Shown here in pieces: positions 42,403 through 49,229 of a stretch of DNA of 49,229 bases (its first letter is position 1; each line of letters begins with the position of its first letter). The stretch is from an uncultured Atopostipes sp. (GTDB lineage Bacteria > Bacillota > Bacilli > Lactobacillales > Carnobacteriaceae_A): positions 1-49,229 of the forward strand of contig CAJUOQ010000015.1 in the NCBI GenBank assembly GCA_910588235.1. The letters are read 5' to 3'. The position numbers and the translations under genes were made by a program. Below the pieces are notes generated by a model. It searched no databases, had not been told where the DNA came from, and saw only the letters and a program-made list of their open reading frames with translations.

Positions 42403-43092
42403 ATGCGAATTTTAATTGCGGATGATGATCGTGAAATTTGTGACTTATTAGAAATCTATATTAATAATGAAGGCTTTGAAGTCATTAAAGCTTATGATGG
42501 GCAAGAAGCTTATGATCAGTTTATAGAAACAGATCCTGATTGTGTCATTTTAGATGTGATGATGCCAAAAATGGATGGCTTGGATGTAGTGAATAAAATT
42601 CGAGAAGAATCGAAGGTGCCTATTTTGATGCTAAGTGCAAAAACAGCCGATATTGACAAAATCCGGGGGCTTGCGCGGGGAGCGGATGATTATGTCATTA
42701 AACCCTTTAACCCCTTAGAAGTAGTGGCACGCGTGAAGTCTTTATTACGTCGGAGTTCTTATAGCGATGAAAAAAGCGCGGATGGGAATGAGATCGAAAT
42801 TGGACCTTTAAGGATTCGGCGGGATCAACACGAAGTGTCAACGGTGGATGGAACTTTGATTCATCTGACTGTTTTAGAGTTCGGGATTCTCTATTTACTT
42901 GCGAGCAATCCGAACCGTGTTTTTAGTGCGGATGAAATTTTTGAGCGTGTTTGGCAACAAGAGACCGATATTCCTTCAAAAACAGTGATGGTTCATGTGA
43001 GTCATTTACGTGACAAAATTGAAGAAGCAACCGGTGGCGAGAAAGTAGTCAAAACGGTCTGGGGAGTAGGCTATAAAATTGAAAAAGACTAA
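42403..43092 (+). CDS. OmpR/PhoB-family response regulator (VanR-like)
   Basis: A 229-residue regulator. The receiver domain covers residues 1-120 (acidic pocket DDD at 7-9, phospho-acceptor Asp in VILDVMMPKMDG near 51, Thr/Ser in MLSAK and Lys in YVIKPFNP near 101). A winged helix covers 130-227 (SADEIFERVWQ and VMVHVSHLRDKIE). The ATG at 42403 follows GAGAGGAAAGC. It overlaps the kinase gene by 14 bases. The downstream D,D-carboxypeptidase gene suggests a role in cell-wall homeostasis, as for VanRS-like systems. Confidence 0.9.
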   Translation: MRILIADDDREICDLLEIYINNEGFEVIKAYDGQEAYDQFIETDPDCVILDVMMPKMDGLDVVNKIREESKVPILMLSAKTADIDKIRGLARGADDYVIKPFNPLEVVARVKSLLRRSSYSDEKSADGNEIEIGPLRIRRDQHEVSTVDGTLIHLTVLEFGILYLLASNPNRVFSADEIFERVWQQETDIPSKTVMVHVSHLRDKIEEATGGEKVVKTVWGVGYKIEKD

Positions 43093-44248
43093 GGATAAAC
43101 AAACAAAAAAATCAGGAATGCAATTAACCCCTTATGAAAAAGGTATCCTGGTGGGCGAAGGCTTTATAACGGCCGGCATCATTGCCCTTCTTTACTACTC
43201 TGCCTATCAAATTTTCCAGTTTCTAGTCTCTGCTTTCCCGAGTTTTTTTGAAGATTTTTGGTTTTTTGGCGATCTCTTCCTGGAAATGAAGGATCAAAGT
43301 TTATTAGAAGTTAATCCTTTTATATATATATTCCTGATTCTGCTAGCGATTGTGGCCATTATCTGGCGTCTACGTCGACGTTATCGTAACTATGAAATTC
43401 GACACATTATTTCTGAATTGCATTATATTGCGCAAGGTCATTTTGAACATCGTATTCCAGCAAGTAACGACACCGATTTACAAGAATTTATCGATAGTAT
43501 TCATGTCCTTGTCGATTCGACGGTAGCGGCGATGGAAGAAGAACGCAGAATTGAACAAACAAAAGACGAGTTAATCACTAATGTAAGCCATGATATTCGA
43601 ACCCCTCTGACTTCGATTATTGGCTATTTAGGGTTGGTGGAAGAAAAAAGACATACGACTCTTGAGGAAGGATACGGCTACATTCATACGGCGTATAAAA
43701 AAGCACGGCAAATGAAGCGGTTGGTGGATGATTTATTTGAATACACCACTGTTCGCCAAACAGATACCCCTTTAAATATCATTCAGTTCGATATGATTCA
43801 ATTACTTGAGCAATTAGTGATTGATTTTCAAATCGAGGCGGAAAACGCAGGGATGGAGATTGAAATAGAAGCTCCTGTGGACCGTTATATCATGGAGGGA
43901 GACTCCGAAAAACTTGTGCGTGTGTTTAGCAATCTCCTTTCCAATGCATTGAAGTATGGTAGAAACGGGAAACATATTATCATTGCCGTTAAACCTTTAG
44001 CGAATAATTATATTCAGATCATAATTAAAAATGATGGCGACCCTATTCCGAAAGAAGCACTAGAACAACTGTTTGAACGCTTCTATCGCGCGGAAATGTC
44101 GCGGTCGCAAGCCTCAACCAGTACTGGACTAGGCTTGGCAATTGCTAAAAGTATTGTCACGTTACACGCCGGAACAATTACGGCCGATACGAGCCCCGCA
44201 TGGACGGAATTTATAATTGAACTACCGAAAACTGTGAAGGAAAAATAA
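43079..44248 (+). CDS. Membrane histidine kinase (VanS-like)
   Basis: A 389-residue kinase: membrane helices near residues 25-48 and 75-98, then HAMP-like residues, a dimerisation domain with the His in ITNVSHDIRTPLTSI (near 170), and the ATPase with FSNLLSNALKYGRNGKH (near 283), IKNDGDPIPKEAL (near 320) and GLGLAIAKSIV (near 353). The start is TTG 43079 inside the regulator gene, after GGGAGTAGG, giving coupled translation. The short extracellular loop of about 25 residues resembles VanS/intramembrane-type sensors. Confidence 0.88.
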   Translation: MKKTKDKQTKKSGMQLTPYEKGILVGEGFITAGIIALLYYSAYQIFQFLVSAFPSFFEDFWFFGDLFLEMKDQSLLEVNPFIYIFLILLAIVAIIWRLRRRYRNYEIRHIISELHYIAQGHFEHRIPASNDTDLQEFIDSIHVLVDSTVAAMEEERRIEQTKDELITNVSHDIRTPLTSIIGYLGLVEEKRHTTLEEGYGYIHTAYKKARQMKRLVDDLFEYTTVRQTDTPLNIIQFDMIQLLEQLVIDFQIEAENAGMEIEIEAPVDRYIMEGDSEKLVRVFSNLLSNALKYGRNGKHIIIAVKPLANNYIQIIIKNDGDPIPKEALEQLFERFYRAEMSRSQASTSTGLGLAIAKSIVTLHAGTITADTSPAWTEFIIELPKTVKEK

Positions 44249-44258
44249 ATCATTTTTG

Positions 44259-44299
44259 AACACTCCAAAAATTGTAAAGCGTCCTATTTGGAGTGTTTT
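44259..44299 (+). terminator. Terminator after the kinase gene
   Basis: AACACTCCAAA (44259-44269) pairs with TTTGGAGTGTT (44287-44297), then TT. Confidence 0.75.
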
Positions 44300-44374
44300 G
44301 AATGATGCTGATTAATTTTGCAACATCCGCAAAGTCTCGTTTATTTCAGGGCATATCTGTGTTATCATCTTAAG

Positions 44375-44415
44375 GAGCGAGCCATAAGAAACTTAATTGA
44401 GGGCTTGGCTTTTTT
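44375..44415 (+). terminator. Leader terminator-like structure before the carboxypeptidase gene
   Basis: GAGCGAGCC pairs imperfectly with GGCTTGGCT and is followed by T6, 85 bases before the start codon. TATCAT (44363-44368) just upstream may be a -10 box, so this could be an attenuator or the end of a very short transcript. Confidence 0.4.
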
Positions 44416-44501
44416 AGCATTCTTTTCTTTTGGTGTTTTCTGAAGAAATGAATGGATTCACGCATTTAATAAAAGTTAAATATAAGGAGAAAGAATTAAA
44501 A

Positions 44502-45833
44502 ATGTTTTCTGAAAAAATTAAAATGAATATAAAAAAAGGTTTATTAGCAGGGGTTTCATCCACAGCATTATTTGCCACACTCTTACCAGGAACAATCAAT
44601 ACAGTAGAAGCGAGTGCGCCGGATATTGAATCAAAAGCCTCTATTACTGTAGATTTTGAGACAGGACAAATTTTGCAAGGAGAGGCGATTGATGAACCTT
44701 TAGGGATTGCTTCGATGACAAAGATGTTAGTAGAATACATTGTCTTTGAAGAAATCGAAGCAGGGAATTTGGCTTGGGACGAAGAAATAACGATCAGTGA
44801 CCATGCTTATGAGATTAGTCAAAACTATGTCTTATCAAACGTTCCATTACGAGCTGGAGATACATATACGTTAGAAGAATTATATGAAGCCATGGCTATT
44901 TATTCTGCGAATGGTGCGACGATTGCGATTGCTGAGCACATTGCGGGATCAGAACCGGCTTTTGTTGATCGCATGATAGAGACGGTAGAATCTTTTGGCA
45001 TTACCGATGCTCAATTATATAATTCAACGGGGTTAAATAACGAAGATTTAAATGAAAATGTTTATCCGGGTTCTTCAGCAACGGATGAAAACACAATGAG
45101 TGCACGTTCTTCAGCCATCATTGCGGATCGCATCCTTACTGATTATCCTGAAGTATTAGAAGTAGCCAGCATTCCACGTAAGACATTCCGACCAGATACA
45201 GTAGATGAAGTAGAGATGACGAACTGGAACTGGATGTTAGAAGGTTTAATTGCTGAGCGACCAAATGTTGATGGTCTAAAAACAGGGACAACGCTTCAAG
45301 CAGGTGCTACTTTTACGGGAACTGCCGAAGAAGATGGTCGCCGCTTAATTACGGTTGTTTTAAACTCTGGTGACGACAAAATGACTCGTTTTGTTGAAAC
45401 AGATAAAATGTTAGATTTTGGATTTGATGAATGGGAAATGCAAAATGTAACCGATCAGTGGGCAGAAAACTTTGAATATGAGCCACTAACGGTGACAAAC
45501 GGTCAAGAAGACACTGTAAACTATGAACCAAGTGAAGCTTTAGAAATGCTTATCCAACGAGAGGATAATGTGGAAGAAGAAGTATCTTATTCCGTTGTCT
45601 GGGATCCAGATATTGTAAATGAAGATGGCACCATTGCCGCACCTTTTGATGAAGGAATGGAAATTGGTGAGCTCGTTGTTGAATATACAGGAAATGAGCA
45701 TGGTTACTTAGGAGAAGATCAGATGAGTTCTGTCCCTCTAGTAACTTCTGAACCGGTAGCAAAATCAGGCATCTTTAGCCAGGCATGGAGCTGGGTAGCC
45801 GGTATCTTTGATAGCTTTGCGAGTCGCTTTTAA
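44502..45833 (+). CDS. dacA: D-alanyl-D-alanine carboxypeptidase (PBP5/DacA type)
   Basis: A 443-residue secreted penicillin-binding protein that trims the terminal D-Ala of stem peptides. A signal peptide covers residues 1-38 (cut near VEASA). The active-site Ser and Lys are in GIASMTKML (near residue 70), SxN is in YSANGATI (near 135) and KTG in DGLKTGTT (near 260). The C-terminus ends in an amphipathic helix (FSQAWSWVAGIFDSF) that would attach it to the membrane. The ATG at 44502 has AAGGAG 12 bases upstream, a little far; the ATG at 44523 is an alternative. It follows the VanRS-like pair, a likely regulatory link. Confidence 0.91.
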   Translation: MFSEKIKMNIKKGLLAGVSSTALFATLLPGTINTVEASAPDIESKASITVDFETGQILQGEAIDEPLGIASMTKMLVEYIVFEEIEAGNLAWDEEITISDHAYEISQNYVLSNVPLRAGDTYTLEELYEAMAIYSANGATIAIAEHIAGSEPAFVDRMIETVESFGITDAQLYNSTGLNNEDLNENVYPGSSATDENTMSARSSAIIADRILTDYPEVLEVASIPRKTFRPDTVDEVEMTNWNWMLEGLIAERPNVDGLKTGTTLQAGATFTGTAEEDGRRLITVVLNSGDDKMTRFVETDKMLDFGFDEWEMQNVTDQWAENFEYEPLTVTNGQEDTVNYEPSEALEMLIQREDNVEEEVSYSVVWDPDIVNEDGTIAAPFDEGMEIGELVVEYTGNEHGYLGEDQMSSVPLVTSEPVAKSGIFSQAWSWVAGIFDSFASRF

Positions 45834-45941
45834 CCTTTAGTTGCTCAATGGAAGCCGAGCTTTATTCATGCTAAAGTTAATATAAATAAAATTTGTTCTA
45901 ATATAAAAAGTAAATGTTGAAAAATAAAGGAGTGTTGCTTC

Positions 45942-47231
45942 ATGCTGGACATGAAACTTATTCGAAATGACTTTGAAAAAGCTGCAGAATTATTAAAAAA
46001 ACGTGGTGTCGATAAAGAAGAAATTGCTCGTTTAAAAGAAATTGATGAGCGCCGTCGCAAACTGATTCAAAAATCTGAAAAGCTAAAGAGCAAGCGGAAT
46101 GAAGTATCAAAAGAAATTGCGGAAAAGAAACGCAATAATGAATCTGCGGATGATGTGATTCAGTCCATGCAAGAAGTAAGCAAGGAAATTAAGCAAATCG
46201 ATAAAGAATTAGAAAAAGCGGAGAAAGAAACATGGGATATTTCAACAGGCTTACCTAATTTTCCTCATGAATCTGTTCCGGTTGGAGAAACAGAGGAGGA
46301 TAACGAAGAAGTCAGTCGTTGGGGCGATGCGCTCATCAGCCGTCCAGGTGATGAACCAAAACCGCATTGGGATCTAGGGGAAGATCTAGGTATTTTAGAT
46401 TTTGCACGGGGCGCCAAAGTTGCTCAAAGTCGTTTTCTTTATTATTTAGGTGCGGGTGCACGTTTAGAACGCGCACTTTATAATTTCATGTTAGACGTTC
46501 AAACGAAAGAGCATGGTTATACAGAAGTGATCACTCCTTATATTGTTAATGACGAATCGATGTTTGCCACAGGGCAGTTTCCGAAATTTAAAGAAGATGT
46601 TTATGAATTGGAAAATGAAAACTTAACATTAATCCCAACAGCGGAAGTGCCATTGACGAACTTTTATCGAGACGAGATTTTAAATGAAGCGGATCTTCCG
46701 AAGTATTTCACAGCGATGAGTCCTAGCTTTCGTTCGGAAGCAGGGAGCGCAGGACGTGATACCCGAGGATTAATCCGTCTTCATCAGTTCCATAAAGTTG
46801 AATTGGTAAAATTTGCGAAACCTGAAGAATCTTACGATGAGTTAGAGAAGATGACGCGTGACGCTGAAACCATTTTAGAAAAACTGGAATTACCTTATCG
46901 ACGTGTTGTACTATCTACTGGGGATATGGGCTTTGCCGCTGCTAAAACCTATGATATTGAAGTGTGGATGCCGGCGCAAAATACTTACCGTGAAATCAGT
47001 TCTTGCTCAAATACAGAAGATTTCCAAGCTCGTCGGGGAATGATTCGTTTCCGTCGTGAAGAAAATAATCGAATCGAGTACGCGCATACTTTAAATGGTT
47101 CTGGACTTGCTGTAGGACGTGCCTTTGCCGCTATTTTAGAAAATTACCAACAAGCAGATGGCTCAATTAAAATTCCTGATGTCTTAGTCCCTTATATGGA
47201 TGGTATGGAATATATTACAGCTGAAAAATAA
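45942..47231 (+). CDS. serS: Seryl-tRNA synthetase
   Basis: A 429-residue class II synthetase. Residues 1-110 form the long coiled-coil arm (KSEKLKSKRNEVSKEIAEKK). The class II motifs are the motif 1 region near 165, motif 2 SPSFRSEAGSAGRDTRGLIR (near 262) and motif 3 HTLNGSGLAVGRAFAAILEN (near 383). The start follows AAAGGAGTG. The 108-base leader has no T-box, so transcription is not controlled by uncharged tRNA here. A terminator follows. Confidence 0.96.
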   Translation: MLDMKLIRNDFEKAAELLKKRGVDKEEIARLKEIDERRRKLIQKSEKLKSKRNEVSKEIAEKKRNNESADDVIQSMQEVSKEIKQIDKELEKAEKETWDISTGLPNFPHESVPVGETEEDNEEVSRWGDALISRPGDEPKPHWDLGEDLGILDFARGAKVAQSRFLYYLGAGARLERALYNFMLDVQTKEHGYTEVITPYIVNDESMFATGQFPKFKEDVYELENENLTLIPTAEVPLTNFYRDEILNEADLPKYFTAMSPSFRSEAGSAGRDTRGLIRLHQFHKVELVKFAKPEESYDELEKMTRDAETILEKLELPYRRVVLSTGDMGFAAAKTYDIEVWMPAQNTYREISSCSNTEDFQARRGMIRFRREENNRIEYAHTLNGSGLAVGRAFAAILENYQQADGSIKIPDVLVPYMDGMEYITAEK

Positions 47232-47253
47232 TACATGATTTGTGCATCACTAA

Positions 47254-47279
47254 AGCCTCTCTTTTGCGAGAGGTTTTTT
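47254..47279 (+). terminator. Terminator after serS
   Basis: CCTCTC pairs with GAGAGG around TTTTGC, followed by T6. Confidence 0.88.
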
Positions 47280-47410
47280 AAATCGTTATAATAGGAGTGT
47301 GTGGAAGAATGTCCTCTAGCGCGAAAGGAACTCAAAGTCTGGTATTTAATTGAAACATTGAATATAAATGATAATGAGTTATTCTAAGAGTAAACAAAGG
47401 AGAAATAGAT

Positions 47411-47947
47411 ATGGCAGATTATAAAAAAGCAGTATTTGCAGGCGGATGCTTTTGGTGCATGGTTCAACCTTTTGATTCCTTACCAGGTATTGAGGGTGTA
47501 GTTTCTGGATATACAGGTGGACATGTTAAGAATCCTTCTTATCGAGAAGTTGTTCGTGGAACAACTGGACATACAGAAGCGGTTGAAATCACTTATGATC
47601 CAGAAAAAATCTCTTACAAAGATTTAGTCGAAATCTATTGGCGTCAAACAGACCCAACAGATGCTAGTGGTCAATTTGCTGATCGTGGCGATAGTTACCG
47701 CCCAGTGATTTATTATAGTGATGAAGAAGAACGAAAAATCGCAGAAGAATCAAAACAAGACCTGGAAGAAAATGGACCATTCTCAGATCCTATTGTTGTC
47801 AGTATTGAACCGATTCAACCGTTTTACCCAGCGGAAGAAGAGCATCAAGACTTTTATAAAAAACAGCCTGAACATTATCAAAGATACAGTGTCGGCTCAG
47901 GAAGAGTGCCTTTTTTAGAAAAACACTGGAATTCTGAAAATAAATAA
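47411..47947 (+). CDS. msrA: Peptide-methionine (S)-S-oxide reductase
   Basis: A 178-residue MsrA, which repairs oxidised methionine. The catalytic Cys is in FAGGCFWCM (residues 10-17), with GYTGGHVKNPSY (near 36), RGTTGHTEAVEITYDP (near 48) and FWRQ-like IYWRQTDPTD (near 76). The usual MsrB partner is not adjacent, and no C-terminal resolving Cys pair is visible. AAAGGAGAAATAG precedes the ATG. The 130 bases upstream contain no gene. Confidence 0.94.
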   Translation: MADYKKAVFAGGCFWCMVQPFDSLPGIEGVVSGYTGGHVKNPSYREVVRGTTGHTEAVEITYDPEKISYKDLVEIYWRQTDPTDASGQFADRGDSYRPVIYYSDEEERKIAEESKQDLEENGPFSDPIVVSIEPIQPFYPAEEEHQDFYKKQPEHYQRYSVGSGRVPFLEKHWNSENK

Positions 47948-48029
47948 GGTATAATAGAAGTCCGGGAAAATTTAAGTTTTCTTGGAAAAACAAAAAATAT
48001 AGATTTTTTAAAAGAATTTGAAAAAATGG

Positions 48030-48058
48030 TTGACATTCTTAAATAAAATATGTAATAT
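48030..48058 (+). promoter_or_regulatory. Strong promoter of the 5S-tRNA operon
   Basis: A consensus TTGACA (48030-48035) and TAATAT (48053-48058, with TG before it) have a 17-base spacer, 36 bases before the 5S gene. Confidence 0.85.
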
Positions 48059-48093
48059 ATAGTAGTTGCTGTGATACGCAGCAGTTAAACAAG

Positions 48094-48208
48094 TGTGGTA
48101 GTGATAGCAAGAAGGATCCACCTGTTCCCATACCGAACACAGCCGTTAAGCTTCTTTGCGCCGAGGATAGTGAGGGGTTTCCCCTTGTGAAAGCCGGAAG
48201 TTGCCACT
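48094..48208 (+). rRNA. rrf: 5S ribosomal RNA
   Basis: The sequence has the standard 5S landmarks: GATAGCAAGAAGGA, CACCTGTTCCCATACCGAAC, GTTAAGCTTCTT and GGGGTTTCCCCTTGTGA. The outer helix GTGG/CCAC closes the molecule, and AACAAG/CTTGTT extends it as a processing stem. No 23S gene precedes it. Confidence 0.95.
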
Positions 48209-48218
48209 CTTGTTCATT

Positions 48219-48291
48219 GGAGAATTAGCTCAGTTGGGAGAGCACCTGCCTTACAAGCAGGGGGTCACTGGTTCGAGCCCAGTATTCTCCA
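48219..48291 (+). tRNA. tRNA-Val (TAC)
   Basis: A 73-base cloverleaf with acceptor GGAGAAT/ATTCTCC and anticodon loop CTTACAA. CCA is not encoded. Confidence 0.96.
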
Positions 48292-48300
48292 TTGTTTTTT

Positions 48301-48373
48301 GAGCCATTAGCTCAGTCGGCAGAGCATTTGACTTTTAATCAAAGGGTCGCAGGTTCGATTCCTGCATGGCTCA
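48301..48373 (+). tRNA. tRNA-Lys (TTT)
   Basis: A cloverleaf with acceptor GAGCCAT/ATGGCTC and anticodon loop CTTTTAA. CCA is not encoded. Confidence 0.96.
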
Positions 48374-48403
48374 TAAAGAAAATTAAGTAAAAACAAAAAA
48401 GAC

Positions 48404-48432
48404 TTGCTTTTCTTTGTGGAATAACATATAAT
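48404..48432 (+). promoter_or_regulatory. Internal promoter in the tRNA array
   Basis: TTGCTT (48404-48409) and a perfect TATAAT (48427-48432) have a 17-base spacer, 20 bases before tRNA-Thr. Confidence 0.68.
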
Positions 48433-48451
48433 ATATCTTGCGTCTAAAAAC

Positions 48452-48524
48452 GCCGGCTTAGCTCAGTTGGTAGAGCATCTGATTTGTAATCAGAGGGTCG
48501 TGGGTTCAACTCCTACAGCCGGCA
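48452..48524 (+). tRNA. tRNA-Thr (TGT)
   Basis: A cloverleaf with acceptor GCCGGCT/AGCCGGC and anticodon loop TTTGTAA. Confidence 0.96.
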
Positions 48525-48552
48525 TCTGGTTAAGTTAAACCATTGACTAGAT

Positions 48553-48624
48553 GCGGAAGTAGTTCAGTGGTAGAACACCACCTTGCCAAGGTGGGGGTCG
48601 CGGGTTCGAACCCCGTCTTCCGCT
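48553..48624 (+). tRNA. tRNA-Gly (GCC)
   Basis: A 72-base cloverleaf with acceptor GCGGAAG/CTTCCGC and anticodon loop TTGCCAA. Confidence 0.95.
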
Positions 48625-48664
48625 TCTACATTTAAATATTTATTTTAAAATAGGTATTTTTTAA

Positions 48665-48750
48665 GCCGGGGTGGCGGAATAGGTAGACGCACAGGACTTA
48701 AAATCCTGCGGAGAGTTGTCTCCGTGCCGGTTCGATTCCGGCTCTCGGTA
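48665..48750 (+). tRNA. tRNA-Leu (TAA)
   Basis: An 86-base class II tRNA with a long variable arm (GGAGAGTTGTCTCC) and anticodon loop ACTTAAAA. The acceptor helix GCCGGGG/TCTCGGT has three G-T pairs, more than usual. Confidence 0.93.
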
Positions 48751-48778
48751 TAGTGCATCACTAATTAATATATAATAT

Positions 48779-48852
48779 GCACCCTTAGCTCAATTGGATA
48801 GAGTGTCTGACTACGAATCAGAAGGTTACAGGTTCAACTCCTGTAGGGTGCG
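48779..48852 (+). tRNA. tRNA-Arg (ACG)
   Basis: A cloverleaf with acceptor GCACCCT/AGGGTGC and anticodon loop CTACGAA. Confidence 0.95.
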
Positions 48853-48891
48853 TTTTTCTTTTGAAAATTTAATACATAATCATTATGTATG

Positions 48892-48965
48892 CGGGAAGTG
48901 GCTCAGTTTGGTAGAGCACCTGGTTTGGGACCAGGGGGTCGCAGGTTCAAGTCCTGTCTTCCCGA
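48892..48965 (+). tRNA. tRNA-Pro (TGG)
   Basis: A cloverleaf with acceptor CGGGAAG/CTTCCCG and anticodon loop TTTGGGA. Confidence 0.95.
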
Positions 48966-48970
48966 TATAT

Positions 48971-49044
48971 GGCGGCGTAGCTCAGCTGGCGAGAGCGTAC
49001 GGTTCATACCCGTGAGGTCGTGGGTTCGATCCCCTCCGCCGCTA
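48971..49044 (+). tRNA. tRNA-Met (CAT), probably elongator
   Basis: Acceptor GGCGGCG/CGCCGCT and anticodon loop TTCATAC. The T stem GTGGG/CCCTC has one T-T mismatch where relatives have G-T. It is only 5 bases from tRNA-Pro. Confidence 0.9.
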
Positions 49045-49071
49045 TTAATAATAAACGTTTCGAATGTTAGC

Positions 49072-49145
49072 GGACCTTTAGCTCAGCTGGTTAGAGCAGA
49101 CGGCTCATAACCGTCCGGTCGCTGGTTCGAATCCAGCAAGGTCCA
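49072..49145 (+). tRNA. CAT tRNA, probably tRNA-Ile2 (lysidine-modified)
   Basis: Acceptor GGACCTT/AAGGTCC and anticodon loop CTCATAA. Pairs C4-G69 and C5-G68 match identity elements reported for TilS recognition, so Ile2 is favoured over Met. The anticodon alone cannot decide. Confidence 0.85.
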
Positions 49146-49174
49146 TCAGAGAACTAACCTTATTATTTTATATT

Positions 49175-49229
49175 GGTCCCGTAGTGTAGCGGTTACCACG
49201 CCTCCCTGTCACGGAGGAGATCGCCGGTT
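49175..49229 (+). tRNA. tRNA-Asp (GTC), cut by the window end
   Basis: It starts GGTCCCGTAGTGTAGCGG and has anticodon loop CTGTCAC. The T loop and 3' half of the acceptor lie beyond the edge. Confidence 0.92.

Noticed and set aside
45834..45941. Possible T-box leader before serS
   Set aside because: The gap is only 108 bases and lacks the conserved T-box sequence and any terminator hairpin.
48794..49110. Open frames across the tRNA array
   Set aside because: They are translations of tRNA genes, a common annotation artefact.
1..49229. CRISPR array or prophage
   Set aside because: No regularly spaced direct repeats, integrase, capsid or terminase-like genes were seen on either strand.

Overview
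The window is low-GC Gram-positive DNA. The evidence is AGGAGG-type ribosome-binding sites with many TTG starts, CcpA-type cre sites, PurR-type boxes, a TPP riboswitch in front of thiT, an AslFm-like D-aspartate ligase pair, a class A sortase, a Mga-like regulator and tRNA genes without encoded CCA. Gene content fits the order Lactobacillales. The acid-rich proteins and the D-Asp bridge genes would suit a Carnobacteriaceae-type organism (Alkalibacterium/Marinilactibacillus-like), but that genus-level guess is inference.

Layout. Bases 1-94 are the 3' end (domains V and VI) of a group II intron whose body lies outside the window. 112-2497 (minus) is a small unit of a TIM-barrel isomerase, a D-2-hydroxyacid dehydrogenase and a YczE-type membrane protein. 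2725-4039 holds a small SRA-like protein and a HAD phosphatase. 4365-9239 is a cell-wall cluster: two paralogous ATP-grasp D-amino-acid ligases, an aspartate racemase and a MurE-type ligase, which together should build the peptidoglycan cross-bridge.

9267-32112 is a large acid-sugar catabolic island. It starts with an IclR regulator and a GPH symporter. Next come three Gfo/Idh/MocA dehydrogenases interleaved with an IolE-like TIM-barrel protein, and a KDG kinase. A three-component sensor set (binding lipoprotein, YesM-type kinase, YesN-type regulator) faces a PTS IIBC-like permease whose B domain has lost its phosphorylation cysteine. A FadR-type GntR regulator then precedes kdgA-uxaC-uxuA-uxuB, a second GPH symporter, a HAD phosphatase and a cytosolic GH3 enzyme. 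The glucuronate branch (UxaC, UxuB, UxuA, KdgK, KdgA) is complete in the window and ends in pyruvate plus glyceraldehyde-3-phosphate. A palindrome of the form GTCATCnGATGAC lies just downstream of four promoters: the first GPH gene, the first oxidoreductase gene, the gntR gene and kdgA. It therefore ties the uncharacterised oxidoreductase/isomerase unit to the glucuronate operon under one regulator. This unit is the best candidate for an undescribed pathway, perhaps oxidative, non-hydrolytic processing of a glycoside or uronide.

32311-47947 is mostly housekeeping: carboxyethylornithine synthase, an acidic membrane-anchored protein, a Mga-like regulator, a NERD/zinc-finger protein, PurR-controlled xpt-pbuX, a YidD protein with an unusual long C-terminal extension, riboswitch-controlled thiT, sortase, a VanRS-like two-component system with a D,D-carboxypeptidase, serS and msrA. 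The right end, 48030-49229, is a 5S rRNA gene with its own strong promoter and no 16S or 23S gene before it, followed by a tRNA array (Val, Lys, Thr, Gly, Leu, Arg, Pro, Met, a second CAT tRNA probably Ile2, and Asp cut by the window edge).
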